Source: DIGJ01 sp036658435 (GTDB lineage: Bacteria > Bacillota > Clostridia > Lachnospirales > Lachnospiraceae). From it: DNA of 52,837 nucleotides. Shown here piece after piece: positions 25,301-34,695 of the stretch. Numbering within the stretch: the stretch's first letter is position 1; every line of letters starts with the position of its first letter. The notes under the pieces were generated by a model that had not been told where the DNA came from, made no database searches, and worked only from the letters and a program-made list of their open reading frames with translations. Where the stretch lies: positions 1 through 52,837 of the forward strand of contig JAVXEO010000006.1 in the NCBI GenBank assembly GCA_036658435.1, written 5' to 3'. The translations under genes and the position numbers were made by a program.

Positions 25301-26725
25301 ATGATTAAGGATAACCAGAAATTTTTAAATATTACACATGTTATAATTGATGCATTTTTAATGATTGCATCCTTTGCCCTGGCTTTTTGGCTGCGGTGTA
25401 AAAGTCCTTTGGTGGACATTTTCCCATCCTTTTACATTCGCCACGTCTTTCACTTTATCGTATATGCGAAAATTTTAATCTATTTAATTCCAGGATACCT
25501 GTTGATTTACCACTACTGCGGACTATATGGACCAAAGCGGACCAATAGCCACCGGGTCACGGTTTTTAATCTTTTACGTGCAAATGTTGTTGGTTTTATT
25601 TATTTTAGTGTTCTTATGGTAATTTTCAAAGATCGCTTTGGAGATATTTCCCGTCTTTTCCTTGGATTCTTTGTTATAATTAATACCCTCTTAGATTTCA
25701 CGTTCCGCGCTTTGCTGTTTCGCCTTCTTCGTCGCTACCGCCGAAAAGGGTTTAATCAAAAACATGTATTAATTGCCGGTTATAGCCGTGCCGCTGAGCG
25801 TTATATCAAACGGCTCTTATATAACCCGGAATGGGGATATCATATTCGCGGAATCTTAGACGATACTTGTGGGACAGACTTTGAATACAGGGGAATTCCT
25901 GTTATTGGAAGTTTAGCCGCCCTTCCACAAATACTTTCTAAAAATGATCTGGATGAAGTAGCCATTGCTCTAAAAATTAATGAATACGCTAAATTGGAGC
26001 AGCTCGTTGCTATTTGTGAAAAATCCGGTGTGCACACTAAATTTATTCCTGATTACAGTGAGATTATTTCTTCAAAGCCTTATACTGAGAATTTATTTGG
26101 ACTACCCGTTATTAATATTCGAAATGTTCCGTTGAGTAATGTATTTAATAAAGCAATCAAACGTTTTATTGATATTTTTGGAGCATTGGTGGCTTTGCTG
26201 ATTTTTTCCATTCCCATGCTTCTCGTCACCTTTATTATTAAATTAACTTCACCCGGACCATTAATTTACAAGCAAATCCGTGTTGGTCTTCATAATAAAG
26301 AATTCCCAATGTACAAGTTCCGATCTATGGAAGTTCAAGATACAAAAAAAGAAAAATCGGCGTGGACTACCGTCAATGATCCCCGTATTACGCCCATTGG
26401 TAAATTCATTCGAAAAACAAGTCTGGATGAGCTTCCTCAGCTATTTAATGTATTAAAGGGGGATATGAGTTTAATTGGTCCCAGACCGGAACGGCCTTTT
26501 TTTGTAGAGAAATTTAAAGAGGAAATTCCACGGTATATGATTAAACATCAGGTTCGTCCCGGACTAACCGGTTGGGCCCAGGTCAACGGTTACCGTGGTG
26601 ACACCTCCATTCGCCTGCGAATTGAGCATGATTTATATTATATTGAAAACTGGTCCTTATCCTTAGACTTTAAGATTCTTTTTCTTACTTTTTTTAAAGG
26701 ATTTGTCAATAAAAATGCGTACTAA
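25301..26725 (+). CDS. polyprenyl glycosylphosphotransferase (WcaJ/undecaprenyl-phosphate sugar transferase)
   Basis: About 474 residues. Four N-terminal membrane segments and a cytoplasmic Rossmann-like region (VLIAGYSRAAERYIKRLL) precede a fifth membrane segment (IFGALVALLIFSIPMLLV). The catalytic domain follows: YKFRSMEVQDT, TSLDELPQLFNVLKGDMSLIG in part, PRPERP, and RPGLTGWAQVNGYRGDTS. These enzymes load the first sugar-1-phosphate onto undecaprenyl phosphate for polysaccharide assembly. ATG 25301 has GGAGG 6 nt upstream; an in-frame TTG at 25289 is rejected. No glycosyltransferases are nearby. A weak hairpin plus T8 follows the stop and converges on the helicase gene. Confidence 0.92.
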   Translation: MIKDNQKFLNITHVIIDAFLMIASFALAFWLRCKSPLVDIFPSFYIRHVFHFIVYAKILIYLIPGYLLIYHYCGLYGPKRTNSHRVTVFNLLRANVVGFIYFSVLMVIFKDRFGDISRLFLGFFVIINTLLDFTFRALLFRLLRRYRRKGFNQKHVLIAGYSRAAERYIKRLLYNPEWGYHIRGILDDTCGTDFEYRGIPVIGSLAALPQILSKNDLDEVAIALKINEYAKLEQLVAICEKSGVHTKFIPDYSEIISSKPYTENLFGLPVINIRNVPLSNVFNKAIKRFIDIFGALVALLIFSIPMLLVTFIIKLTSPGPLIYKQIRVGLHNKEFPMYKFRSMEVQDTKKEKSAWTTVNDPRITPIGKFIRKTSLDELPQLFNVLKGDMSLIGPRPERPFFVEKFKEEIPRYMIKHQVRPGLTGWAQVNGYRGDTSIRLRIEHDLYYIENWSLSLDFKILFLTFFKGFVNKNAY

Positions 26726-26740
26726 TAAGCATTACGACTG

Positions 26741-28573
26741 CTAATTTTTTTTCTGGTTCATCAGTTCCTTTATGAAACGGCTGGATTCCATTTCTTTGTT
26801 AAAGCGTTCCTTCACATAATAGATGTGAAGATGTTCTTTTGCACGGGTCATGGCAACATAAAACATACGTCTTTCTTCTTCCTCGTCTGCTTGTATTGCT
26901 GCCTTCCTGTGGGGAATCACCGTTTCGTTGGTATCTGGAATAAAAACATTTCTATATTCCAGTCCTTTTGCGCTATGCATCGTTGATAAAACCACACCTT
27001 CCTGGTTTTCACGATTTTTTTCTGCCTGTTCTTTTAATGCTTTCCCGTAGCTTTCTATATGCTCAAACCATGCATCATAGGTTTCAAAAGGTTTGGACGC
27101 TTCTTGTATCTCATTCAATATTTCAAATAATTCTTCTGCCTTTATTCTGCGATAGTCTGCATATTCTTCCAGAAATTCATTATACCCGATTCCTTTTCTG
27201 ATATAAGTAATGGCAGCATAGGGAGAAATCTTTTTTATCCATCTCAAATCGGATTCCCACTGGTCAATTCGGTCCAGCATCCAGTTCTTATCCTGATAAA
27301 ACACACGAAGCTGTTCAAAATCAAATTCCGGTTGGGAAAAAGCCTCTCGGCTGATATAACGTTTGGGTCGATTGGATACCTGCATAAATAGTTTTCTTTC
27401 TCGATTTCCAAGAGCCGTTCTTATGTAGTAAATCAAATCTCTTCCAATAAAATGTTCATATATATTTGGGAGCCTATCCTTCATTTGAAATGGAATATTA
27501 TGCTGCATTAAGGTTTCTACCAGCATTCTTGGCTGGGTATTCGTACGAAATAAAACCGCCATTTCCGAAAATGGAATTCCCGTTTCTTTGTAATCTAATA
27601 TTTCCCAGGCAATACGTCGGTTTTCTTCTTTTGAAGAAGGAAATTCTTTAACCGTAATGGGAATTTCCTTTGTTTCCCAGGCTTTTATTGTCTTTGGAAA
27701 TCGTTTCTCGTTATTCTTAATAACCCTTGCCGCTCCTGCTACAATCGAAGGATTACAGCGATAATTTATATCCAGAAGAATTTCCTGTGCCTCCGGATAG
27801 TCTTTCTTAAAGTTAAGCATGATTTCCGGTTTTGCACCTCGAAATCGATAGATTGACTGATCATCATCTCCTACAATGAATAAGTTATTTTCCGGCAAGG
27901 CCAGTAAACGTACGATTTCGTATTGAATTCGATTAATATCCTGAAATTCATCAATCATAATATATTCAAATTGTTCCTGCCACATTTTTAGAATATCGCT
28001 TCTTTTTGTAAGCAGCTCATAACAATACACCAGCATATCATCAAAATCAATTTTTTGCTTATTGGCCAGCATTTTTTGATATTTTTGAAAAATTTCACGA
28101 AAAATCTCCTGGGGACAGTTTTTTGAATAAAAATGATTTAATTCCATCATTTCTCCCTTAACCAAACTAATCTCTCCGGTAAGTTCTGCAATAAATTCGG
28201 CTTCATCCTCTATTTCAAACTCATAGGTTCGAATCATTTCACGAAAAAAAGGCAGCTTTTCTTCATCTCGTATAATACTATTTACATTATAATGATAGGC
28301 GTGTTTTAAAATAGAAAAAAAGATGGCATGAAAGGTGCCAAAGGAAACAGCCGCCGTATTTGACTTTCGAAAACGTTCTTTCATTTCCATTGCTGCTGCT
28401 TTTGTAAAAGTGACAACCAGAATTTTACGGGGATTGACTCCCTTTTCTATCAAAGATACTATTCTTTGTGTAATAACGGTTGTTTTTCCAGATCCGGGAC
28501 CGGCTAATACCAAAACCGGTCCCTCTTTCTGATCAATTGCTTCTTTTTGTGAATTATTATATTTTATCTCCAT
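26741..28573 (-). CDS. UvrD/PcrA-family superfamily 1 DNA helicase
   Basis: A 610-residue SF1A helicase, shorter than the ~720-740 residues of PcrA. Motifs: Q-motif NNSQKEAI, I GPGSGKTT, Ia VVTFTKAAAMEM, II IMIDEFQDIN, III GDDDQSIYRFRGA, IV LFRTNTQPRML, V TMHSAKGLEYRNVFI, VI YVAMTRAKEHL. It would unwind DNA 3'-5' with ATP. It starts 10 bp after gltX and is probably cotranscribed. The short C-terminus and the distance from ligA suggest an accessory paralogue rather than the main PcrA. Confidence 0.9.
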   Translation of the reverse strand: MEIKYNNSQKEAIDQKEGPVLVLAGPGSGKTTVITQRIVSLIEKGVNPRKILVVTFTKAAAMEMKERFRKSNTAAVSFGTFHAIFFSILKHAYHYNVNSIIRDEEKLPFFREMIRTYEFEIEDEAEFIAELTGEISLVKGEMMELNHFYSKNCPQEIFREIFQKYQKMLANKQKIDFDDMLVYCYELLTKRSDILKMWQEQFEYIMIDEFQDINRIQYEIVRLLALPENNLFIVGDDDQSIYRFRGAKPEIMLNFKKDYPEAQEILLDINYRCNPSIVAGAARVIKNNEKRFPKTIKAWETKEIPITVKEFPSSKEENRRIAWEILDYKETGIPFSEMAVLFRTNTQPRMLVETLMQHNIPFQMKDRLPNIYEHFIGRDLIYYIRTALGNRERKLFMQVSNRPKRYISREAFSQPEFDFEQLRVFYQDKNWMLDRIDQWESDLRWIKKISPYAAITYIRKGIGYNEFLEEYADYRRIKAEELFEILNEIQEASKPFETYDAWFEHIESYGKALKEQAEKNRENQEGVVLSTMHSAKGLEYRNVFIPDTNETVIPHRKAAIQADEEEERRMFYVAMTRAKEHLHIYYVKERFNKEMESSRFIKELMNQKKN

Positions 28574-28583
28574 AAGTCTTCCT

Positions 28584-30050
28584 TTAAATGGATGCTTCTA
28601 ATTTAGCAATTGCTTTTTTTATTCTAAGAAGAGACTCTTCTTTTCCAAGTATCTCCATAATTTCAGTAGCTCCACCCGGAGTCATTTGCTTTCCGGAAAC
28701 TGCCGTACGAACCGGCCACATAGCATATCCATTTTTACAGCCTTTTTCTTTGATATAGTTTACTAAAACGGCATACAAAGCATCATTTGAATAATCACTT
28801 TGCGTTTCAAATAATGGCAGCAGCTCTCTTAGCACTTCCAAAGAAGATTCCGGTGTTGTCTTCATTTTTTTATGTGCATACATAGAAACATCATATTCCG
28901 GCACTTCTTCAAAAAAATCAATATGTTCTTTAATTTCCGGGAATACTTCTATTCTTGTCTTTATCATTTCTGCAATCTTTTTAAGATCATAGTCTTTTCT
29001 AATAACTTCCTTTATATAAGGTTCTGCCATATTATAAAATTTGTCAAAATCCATGGCTTTCATATATTCACCATTCATCCACTTTAACTTAACCATATCA
29101 AATACGGCAGGGGATTTGTTGATTCTATGATAGTCAAAAACCTTCACCAATTCTTCTAAAGAAAAAATCTCCCGATCTTCTGCGGGACTCCAGCCTAACA
29201 AAGCAACAAAATTCACAACTGCCTCCGTTAGAAATCCTTGCTCCAGTAGATCTTCATAAGAAGAATGTCCACTTCTCTTGCTTAATTTTTGATGCTCTTC
29301 GTTGGTAATAATGGGGCAGTGAATATAAACCGGCACTTCCCATCCAAATGCTTCATATAAACGATTGTACTTTGGTGAGGAAGATAAATATTCATTTCCC
29401 CGGACTACATGTGTAATCTTCATTAAATGATCATCCACTACATTGGCAAAATTATAGGTTGGATATCCATCGGATTTGATTAAAATCATATCATCCAGTT
29501 CTCCATTTTCTACCGTAATATCCCCAAAAATAACATCTGAAAAAGTAGTGGAGCCCTGGGTGGGATTATTTTGACGAATCACGTAGGGAATCCCTGCCTG
29601 AAGATTTTTCTCCACTTCCTCTTTGGAAAGGTTTAAGCAGTGTTTATCATATTTTGCTATTTCTTTTCCATTTTCATCGGTGACCGAAGCCTTCAGTCCT
29701 TCCAGTCTCTCTTTTGTGCAGAAGCAATAATACGCCTCCCCTTTTTCAATTAATTGTTTTGCATACTTTAGGTAAAGTCCCTGTGCCTGGCGTTCACTCT
29801 GCACATAAGGGCCCACCCCTCCGTCCTTATCCGGACCTTCATCATGAATCAGCCCTGTCTTTTCCATGGTGCGGTATATAATATCAATGGCACCTTCCAT
29901 AAATCGTTCCTGATCCGTATCTTCTATACGAAGAAGGAAGTCTCCTCCTTCATGTTTGGATACTAAATACGCATACAGTGCGGTTCTTAAATTACCAACA
30001 TGCATTTTTCCTGTTGGACTCGGTGCAAATCTTGTTCTTATTTTACTCAT
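28584..30050 (-). CDS. gltX: glutamyl-tRNA synthetase
   Basis: About 488 residues, class I synthetase. The HIGH signature appears as RFAPSPTGKMHVGNLR, the KMSKS loop as HQKLSKRSGHSS, and the anticodon-binding C-terminal half is complete (GWSPAEDREIFS; TPGGATEIMEILGKE). It charges tRNA-Glu, and in many Firmicutes also tRNA-Gln for later amidation. ATG 30050 has AGAGGT upstream and gives MSKIRTRFAP; the upstream ATG at 30068 is rejected. Confidence 0.95.
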   Translation of the reverse strand: MSKIRTRFAPSPTGKMHVGNLRTALYAYLVSKHEGGDFLLRIEDTDQERFMEGAIDIIYRTMEKTGLIHDEGPDKDGGVGPYVQSERQAQGLYLKYAKQLIEKGEAYYCFCTKERLEGLKASVTDENGKEIAKYDKHCLNLSKEEVEKNLQAGIPYVIRQNNPTQGSTTFSDVIFGDITVENGELDDMILIKSDGYPTYNFANVVDDHLMKITHVVRGNEYLSSSPKYNRLYEAFGWEVPVYIHCPIITNEEHQKLSKRSGHSSYEDLLEQGFLTEAVVNFVALLGWSPAEDREIFSLEELVKVFDYHRINKSPAVFDMVKLKWMNGEYMKAMDFDKFYNMAEPYIKEVIRKDYDLKKIAEMIKTRIEVFPEIKEHIDFFEEVPEYDVSMYAHKKMKTTPESSLEVLRELLPLFETQSDYSNDALYAVLVNYIKEKGCKNGYAMWPVRTAVSGKQMTPGGATEIMEILGKEESLLRIKKAIAKLEASI

Positions 30051-30096
30051 TCCTATACCTCTTTTCAAAATCTTTCTGGTTCTATACCTGTCTTTT

Positions 30097-30125
30097 ATTA
30101 TACAAGATGTTTTTCAAAATTTAAA
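30097..30125 (-). promoter_or_regulatory. promoter of gltX
   Basis: Minus strand TTTAAA (30120-30125), 17-nt spacer, TATAAT (30097-30102). No T-box-like leader is visible. Confidence 0.6.
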
Positions 30126-30151
30126 GTCCATTTTTTTCACTGTTCCCCTAC

Positions 30152-30193
30152 AGAAAAAGACCCATCCCCTGCTTATAGGATCGGTCTTTTTCT
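30152..30193 (-). terminator. terminator after the second cytidylate-kinase-like gene
   Basis: An 11-bp stem AGAAAAAGACC/GGTCTTTTTCT with inner ATCC/GGAT pairs and a 10-nt loop; the T run is part of the stem. It lies 32 nt past the stop on the minus strand. Confidence 0.75.
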
Positions 30194-30224
30194 CCCTGGC
30201 TGTTTATAAAAACTGCCACGTTCT

Positions 30225-30839
30225 CTATTCTTCTACGGTTAAGAATTCCTTAATAATTCTAGTTGCGTGATCAATTCCTCCAAAATCCGTTCTTACAGAT
30301 AAATCATAGTTAAATAAGGTTGCCCATTTTTCACTGGTGTGGTAATTATAATAGTTCGCACGTCTTTTATCAAATTTCATGACTTCTTCCGCTGCTTTTT
30401 CTTTTGTAATTCCATAAAGCTCGGTTGCTCTCTTAATTCTAAAATCAAGCCCTGCAAAAACAAAAATATGAATGGCATTCTCCTGGTTTTTCAAAATATA
30501 GTCTGCACATCTTCCAACGATAACGCAAGGGCCCTCTTCTGCAACCTTACGAATGATATTAGACTGTGCCAGGAATATCTTATCATCCAGTGACAAACTG
30601 GAAAATCCAAAATCCTGATTGCCATACGCATTCATTCCCATGGCTATAGAATAGAGTAAACTATTCGTTGCTTTTTCCTCTGCTCTTTCAAAGGCCGCTT
30701 CTGCAAATCCGCTTTCTTTTGCGGCACGCGTAATCAATTCATTGTCATAAAAAGGAATCTTTAATTCCTCTGCCAGCTTTGCCCCGATTTCTCTTCCGCC
30801 GCTTCCATACTGTCTACTAATTGTAATCACTTTATTCAT
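30225..30839 (-). CDS. cytidylate kinase-like family protein (paralogue 2)
   Basis: A 204-residue protein of the PF13189 family: VITISRQYGSGGREIGAKLA, KIPFYDNELITRAAKESG, CVIVGRCADYIL and KFDKRRANYYNYHTSEKWA. It aligns along its length with the protein at 7155-7781 (same YGSGGR.IG, VGRCADYIL and Y.Y..(G/S)..W blocks) but is less acidic. The substrate is unknown. AAGGAGG is 7 nt before the ATG. The gene follows prfC by 71 bp and ends at a strong terminator. Confidence 0.86.
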   Translation of the reverse strand: MNKVITISRQYGSGGREIGAKLAEELKIPFYDNELITRAAKESGFAEAAFERAEEKATNSLLYSIAMGMNAYGNQDFGFSSLSLDDKIFLAQSNIIRKVAEEGPCVIVGRCADYILKNQENAIHIFVFAGLDFRIKRATELYGITKEKAAEEVMKFDKRRANYYNYHTSEKWATLFNYDLSVRTDFGGIDHATRIIKEFLTVEE

Positions 30840-30910
30840 ATGAATGCCTCCTTATTTAAGAATCTTCTAATGCTTAAGGAAAGTATAGCATATTGTCAGA
30901 CAAATTGCCA

Positions 30911-32500
30911 CTAATTTCTTCCGAATTCACTTAATTCAAGTCCTTTATTTCGTTCCAATACCGTTTTTATACTCCATGGATGAGTAAAAATAAGCAAGGG
31001 ATTTCCCTTTAAATCCTTTATCCTTTTTGTATCCGAGGTCACGCTCAGTTGACTGATATTCACTTCTTTATTCTCAATCCAGCGTATATATTCGTATGGA
31101 AGCTGCTCTAGGCGAATCTCTACTCCATATTCAAATTCCAGACGGTACTGAAGCACTTCAAATTGAAGTACGCCTACTACACCTACTATAATTTCTTCCA
31201 TGCCGGTATTGAATTCCTGGAAAATCTGAATGGCTCCTTCTTGTGCAATCTGTTCAATTCCTTTAATAAACTGTTTTCTCTTCATGGTATCCATCTGGCG
31301 GACTTTTGCAAAATGCTCTGGTGCAAACGTTGGAATTCCTTCATACTTAAATTTTTGTTTTCCGCTGCAAAGGGTATCCCCAATTGTGAAAATTCCCGGA
31401 TCAAACACTCCAATAATATCCCCTGCAAAGGCTTCTACAACGTGTTTTCTCTCTTGCGCCATCATCTGCTGTGGCTGGGTAAGACGAAGCTTTTTTTCGC
31501 CCTGCATATGGTATACTTCCATTCCGGCATCAAACTTTCCGGAACAGATTCGCATAAAAGCAACGCGGTCTCTATGTGCCTTATTCATATTTGCCTGAAT
31601 CTTAAAAACAAAAGCAGAGAAGTCTTCGTTAAATGGATCAATCATTCCTTCATTGGAATTTCTTGGAAGAGGAGAGCTTGTCATCTTTAAAAAATGTTTC
31701 AAAAAAGTTTCTACTCCAAAGTTTGTTAGGGCCGATCCAAAAAATACCGGTGAAAGCTTTCCTGCACTCACCCGTTCTAAATCAAATGCATCACTGGCTC
31801 CGTCTAAAAGTTCAATTTCTTCCATTAAAATATCATGGTTTACTTTTCCTATTAATTCATCGACTCTTTCATCTCCCAAAGAAACTTCCACTGTTTCCAC
31901 TTCTTTTTGTCCATTATTTGCCGCTATAAAACGGGAGATATGTTTGGTTTGCCGGTCGTATACTCCTTTGAAATTCTTTCCTGAACCAATTGGCCAGTTA
32001 ACGGGACAAGTTCGAATGCCAAGAACGGTTTCAATTTCATCAATCAGCTGAAATGGATCATTTGCCTCCCGGTCCATTTTATTTACAAAGGTAAAAATAG
32101 GTATGCCACGCATAACACAAACTTTAAATAGTTTAATTGTCTGTGCCTCTACTCCCTTTGAGCCATCGATTACCATAACTGCAGAATCCGCTGCCATTAA
32201 AGTACGGTAGGTGTCTTCTGAAAAATCCTGATGTCCCGGTGTATCTAAAATATTAATACAATACCCATCATAGTTAAACTGCATAACGGAAGAGGTAACT
32301 GAAATTCCTCTTTCTTTTTCTATCTCCATCCAGTCTGAAACCGCATGTTTCGCAGTCTTTCTTCCTTTTACAGAACCGGCAAGATTAATGGCTCCACCAT
32401 ATAAGAGAAACTTTTCCGTCAGCGTTGTTTTACCTGCATCCGGATGGGAAATAATTGCAAACGTCCTTCTTTTCTTTATTTCTGTATTTAAATCATCCAA
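30911..32500 (-). CDS. prfC: peptide chain release factor 3
   Basis: A translational GTPase of about 529 residues. G1 ISHPDAGKTTLTEK, G3 ILDTPGHQDFSEDTYRTL, G4 FVNKMDRE and the RF3-specific blocks FKGVYDR, PVFFGSALTNFGV and QFEVLQYRLEFEYGVE are present. RF3 recycles RF1/RF2 after peptide release. The open frame begins at a GTG (32515), but TTG 32500 has GGAGG exactly 8 nt upstream and gives MDDLNTEIKKRRTFA, so a TTG start is preferred. The gene is divergent from the TPR-GGDEF gene. Confidence 0.94.
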   Translation of the reverse strand: MDDLNTEIKKRRTFAIISHPDAGKTTLTEKFLLYGGAINLAGSVKGRKTAKHAVSDWMEIEKERGISVTSSVMQFNYDGYCINILDTPGHQDFSEDTYRTLMAADSAVMVIDGSKGVEAQTIKLFKVCVMRGIPIFTFVNKMDREANDPFQLIDEIETVLGIRTCPVNWPIGSGKNFKGVYDRQTKHISRFIAANNGQKEVETVEVSLGDERVDELIGKVNHDILMEEIELLDGASDAFDLERVSAGKLSPVFFGSALTNFGVETFLKHFLKMTSSPLPRNSNEGMIDPFNEDFSAFVFKIQANMNKAHRDRVAFMRICSGKFDAGMEVYHMQGEKKLRLTQPQQMMAQERKHVVEAFAGDIIGVFDPGIFTIGDTLCSGKQKFKYEGIPTFAPEHFAKVRQMDTMKRKQFIKGIEQIAQEGAIQIFQEFNTGMEEIIVGVVGVLQFEVLQYRLEFEYGVEIRLEQLPYEYIRWIENKEVNISQLSVTSDTKRIKDLKGNPLLIFTHPWSIKTVLERNKGLELSEFGRN

Positions 32501-32545
32501 TGTGATTTCCTCCACTATCTATTCAAATGCTATACAAACCCCTTT

Positions 32546-32574
32546 ATTATATACAACTTTTCCTCTTCTGTAAA
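32546..32574 (-). promoter_or_regulatory. promoter of prfC
   Basis: Minus strand TTTACA (32569-32574), 17-nt spacer, TATAAT (32546-32551). Confidence 0.78.
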
Positions 32575-32607
32575 GGAAAAAAGCACTAGCTTTTCTTTGC
32601 AATATAC

Positions 32608-32636
32608 TTTACAATACAATCATAACATTTTATAAT
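32608..32636 (+). promoter_or_regulatory. promoter of the TPR-GGDEF gene
   Basis: TTTACA (32608-32613), 17-nt spacer, TATAAT (32631-32636); the ATG is 33 nt downstream. It is back-to-back with the prfC promoter. Confidence 0.8.
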
Positions 32637-32668
32637 TTGCAATACATGCTGTACAAAAGGAGAAGCTT

Positions 32669-34318
32669 ATGGATTTCAGTATTTATCCCAGTGAAATTCA
32701 AGAATTAATTTACACCATTAATGATAACCGTACCCATGATTTTAAAAATGCACTTCGGGGTTGTAAGAAACTAGTTGCCTATGCAAAGGAGAAAAAAGAT
32801 ATCTATCTTTGCTCTTATGCCTATTATTATATGGCAGATACCCAGTTTTCATTAAATAATTACAAATTATTCATGCAGAATCTAGTAAAAGGTCTTTCCT
32901 ATCAGCAAAAAGCCAACCTTCCTGATTTACTGGCTCGTTCTTATAATCTTCTGGCCATTTGTGCTGATAGCCATGGAAATGCTATTTCTGCCCTGGATAA
33001 CTATTTTTGTGCTCTTAAGTTTTGTGAAGAATCAAACCTTATTTATGAGTCCGGCCTTGTTTATACCAATATAGGACATCTTTATATTTCCTTAAAGGAC
33101 TATCGAACGGCTACAAAATATTTACGTATGGGGTTAAACTACTTTAACCGTTGTAGTGGAGACTTTTTTTCCAGAGCTAATACTGGTTTAGCACAGATTG
33201 CTTTGGGAAGTTGTTATTACTATCTTGGCAATGTAGAACGTGCTTATAAGTATGCACAGACTTTTAAAAAAAATAACAAAAGAGACAGTCCGGAAGAAAA
33301 ATACTGCCGTATTTCTTTTGACGTTCTTTACGTAAAACTTCTTACTGCCTCCGGTTTCATAGAGGAACAGGATTCCCTTATCGACGAGATTCTTGAGGAA
33401 ATTCTTGGAACCTCCTCTATTTTGGATATTTACTATGATGTATTTGATTTTTGTGATCATCTTATTTTTCTTAAAAAGCACCAGGAACTTTTTAAAACTA
33501 TAACCCGTTTAGCTTCCATCCCCAGTTATTCTGATATTTCAAATCTTCAATTACGAGTACTTAAGTTGAAGCTTTGTTATTACCGGGCTATGGATGACCA
33601 GCGAAATTATCTCTACACCTGTGAACGATACTTTAGTCTTTCCCAGCAATTAGAAAAAGATGAATTAGCTCTTACCTTAACCACCCTCAATCTTCGTTTT
33701 TCCTTGCAGGAGATTCATTCCAGACAGCTGGCTATGGAACAGGAAAACCGTATTTTGCAGGATCGTTCCGAACATGACTCCCTAACCGGACTGCCAAACC
33801 GTTACTGCCTAAATGAATATTCGGATTTGGCCTTTGACCGGGCGTATCTCCATCCATACTCTCTGGCTGTTGAGATTTTCGATATTGACTGTTTTAAACA
33901 GTATAACGACACGTATGGTCATCAAAAAGGAGATCAGTGCCTTTGCCTGATTGCCGGTCTTTTAAAAGAAATTATATGTGAAGATATTTTTTGCGCCCGC
34001 TATGGGGGGGATGAATTTCTTATTATATATGAAAATAAAACCGATGAGGAAGTCCTTAAAATTGCGGAAAAGTTAAAAGAAGATGTACTTGCACTGAAAA
34101 TAGAGCACAAGAACTCTACTGTATTTCCTTACCTTACCATTTCCCAGGGGATACGAAATTCAATTCCAGCGGAAGGCAACAAGCTATGGGATTTTTTATT
34201 TGCTGCGGATGCTGCTCTTTATCAAGTAAAGCGAGCCTCTAAAAACGATATTTGTATTGTGCACAAAACTGTTTCTCAAGGAAATACCTCTTCAACCATT
34301 ACGTTTACAAATAATTAA
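32669..34318 (+). CDS. soluble TPR-repeat diguanylate cyclase (GGDEF)
   Basis: A 549-residue cytoplasmic protein. Residues ~1-330 are helical TPR-like repeats (LARSYNLLAICADSHGN; SGLVYTNIGHLYISLKDYRTATKYL), followed by a short coiled linker (LAMEQENRILQDRSEHD). A GGDEF domain occupies ~370-530: DSLTGLPNRYCLNEY, IDCFKQYNDTYGHQKGDQCL and the intact active motif CARYGGDEFLII. The product-inhibition RxxD site expected just before GGDEF is absent (CEDI there). It is predicted to make c-di-GMP in response to a protein partner or peptide bound by the TPRs. AAAGGAG precedes the ATG. DUF4321 follows within 16 bp. Confidence 0.88.
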   Translation: MDFSIYPSEIQELIYTINDNRTHDFKNALRGCKKLVAYAKEKKDIYLCSYAYYYMADTQFSLNNYKLFMQNLVKGLSYQQKANLPDLLARSYNLLAICADSHGNAISALDNYFCALKFCEESNLIYESGLVYTNIGHLYISLKDYRTATKYLRMGLNYFNRCSGDFFSRANTGLAQIALGSCYYYLGNVERAYKYAQTFKKNNKRDSPEEKYCRISFDVLYVKLLTASGFIEEQDSLIDEILEEILGTSSILDIYYDVFDFCDHLIFLKKHQELFKTITRLASIPSYSDISNLQLRVLKLKLCYYRAMDDQRNYLYTCERYFSLSQQLEKDELALTLTTLNLRFSLQEIHSRQLAMEQENRILQDRSEHDSLTGLPNRYCLNEYSDLAFDRAYLHPYSLAVEIFDIDCFKQYNDTYGHQKGDQCLCLIAGLLKEIICEDIFCARYGGDEFLIIYENKTDEEVLKIAEKLKEDVLALKIEHKNSTVFPYLTISQGIRNSIPAEGNKLWDFLFAADAALYQVKRASKNDICIVHKTVSQGNTSSTITFTNN

Positions 34319-34334
34319 TTTGATAGGAGTTACT

Positions 34335-34592
34335 ATGCAAAAAGTAAATAAAAACAACGGAGCCTTATTTTTGCTCCTTCTATGCGGAATCGTTCTTGGC
34401 GGATTTGTAGGCTATCTTTCCCGTAATATTTCTGTTCTCTCCTGGTTGGATTATGGGCAGACTTTTGGACTGGATAAACCCATTAAACTAGATTTGGGAA
34501 TTATGGTTCTAACCTTTGGGCTTACTATAAAGATATCCATTGCCAGTATTCTAGGTGTTTTTTGTTCTATTTTAGTTTACCGTAAGTTATAA
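34335..34592 (+). CDS. DUF4321 small membrane protein
   Basis: An 85-residue protein with two membrane segments (ALFLLLLCGIVLGGFVGYLS and an amphipathic C-terminal one, TIKISIASILGVFCSILVY). The pattern of an early glycine-rich helix and a DLGIMVLTFGLTIKIS end fits DUF4321, common in clostridia and often near maf, rod-shape or division genes. Its function is unknown. ATG 34335 has TAGGAG 7 nt upstream; an upstream extension of the frame overlaps the GGDEF gene and is rejected. The gene ends 3 bp before the assembly gap. Confidence 0.75.
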   Translation: MQKVNKNNGALFLLLLCGIVLGGFVGYLSRNISVLSWLDYGQTFGLDKPIKLDLGIMVLTFGLTIKISIASILGVFCSILVYRKL

Positions 34593-34595
34593 TGT

Positions 34596-34695
34596 NNNNN
34601 NNNNNNNNNNNNNNNNNNNNNNNNNNNNNNNNNNNNNNNNNNNNNNNNNNNNNNNNNNNNNNNNNNNNNNNNNNNNNNNNNNNNNNNNNNNNNNN
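34596..34695. other. assembly gap (100 Ns)
   Basis: Exactly 100 Ns, a standard placeholder for a gap of unknown size. The secreted-protein gene is cut here; true order and distance across the gap are not shown by the sequence. Confidence 0.99.

Noticed and set aside
30051..30224. T-box riboswitch ahead of gltX
   Set aside because: The leader after the predicted promoter is only about 40 nt, with no specifier stem or antiterminator.
34567..34695. Continuation of the secreted protein through the Ns to a stop at 34567
   Set aside because: The frame across Ns is arbitrary and the end is antisense to the DUF4321 gene.
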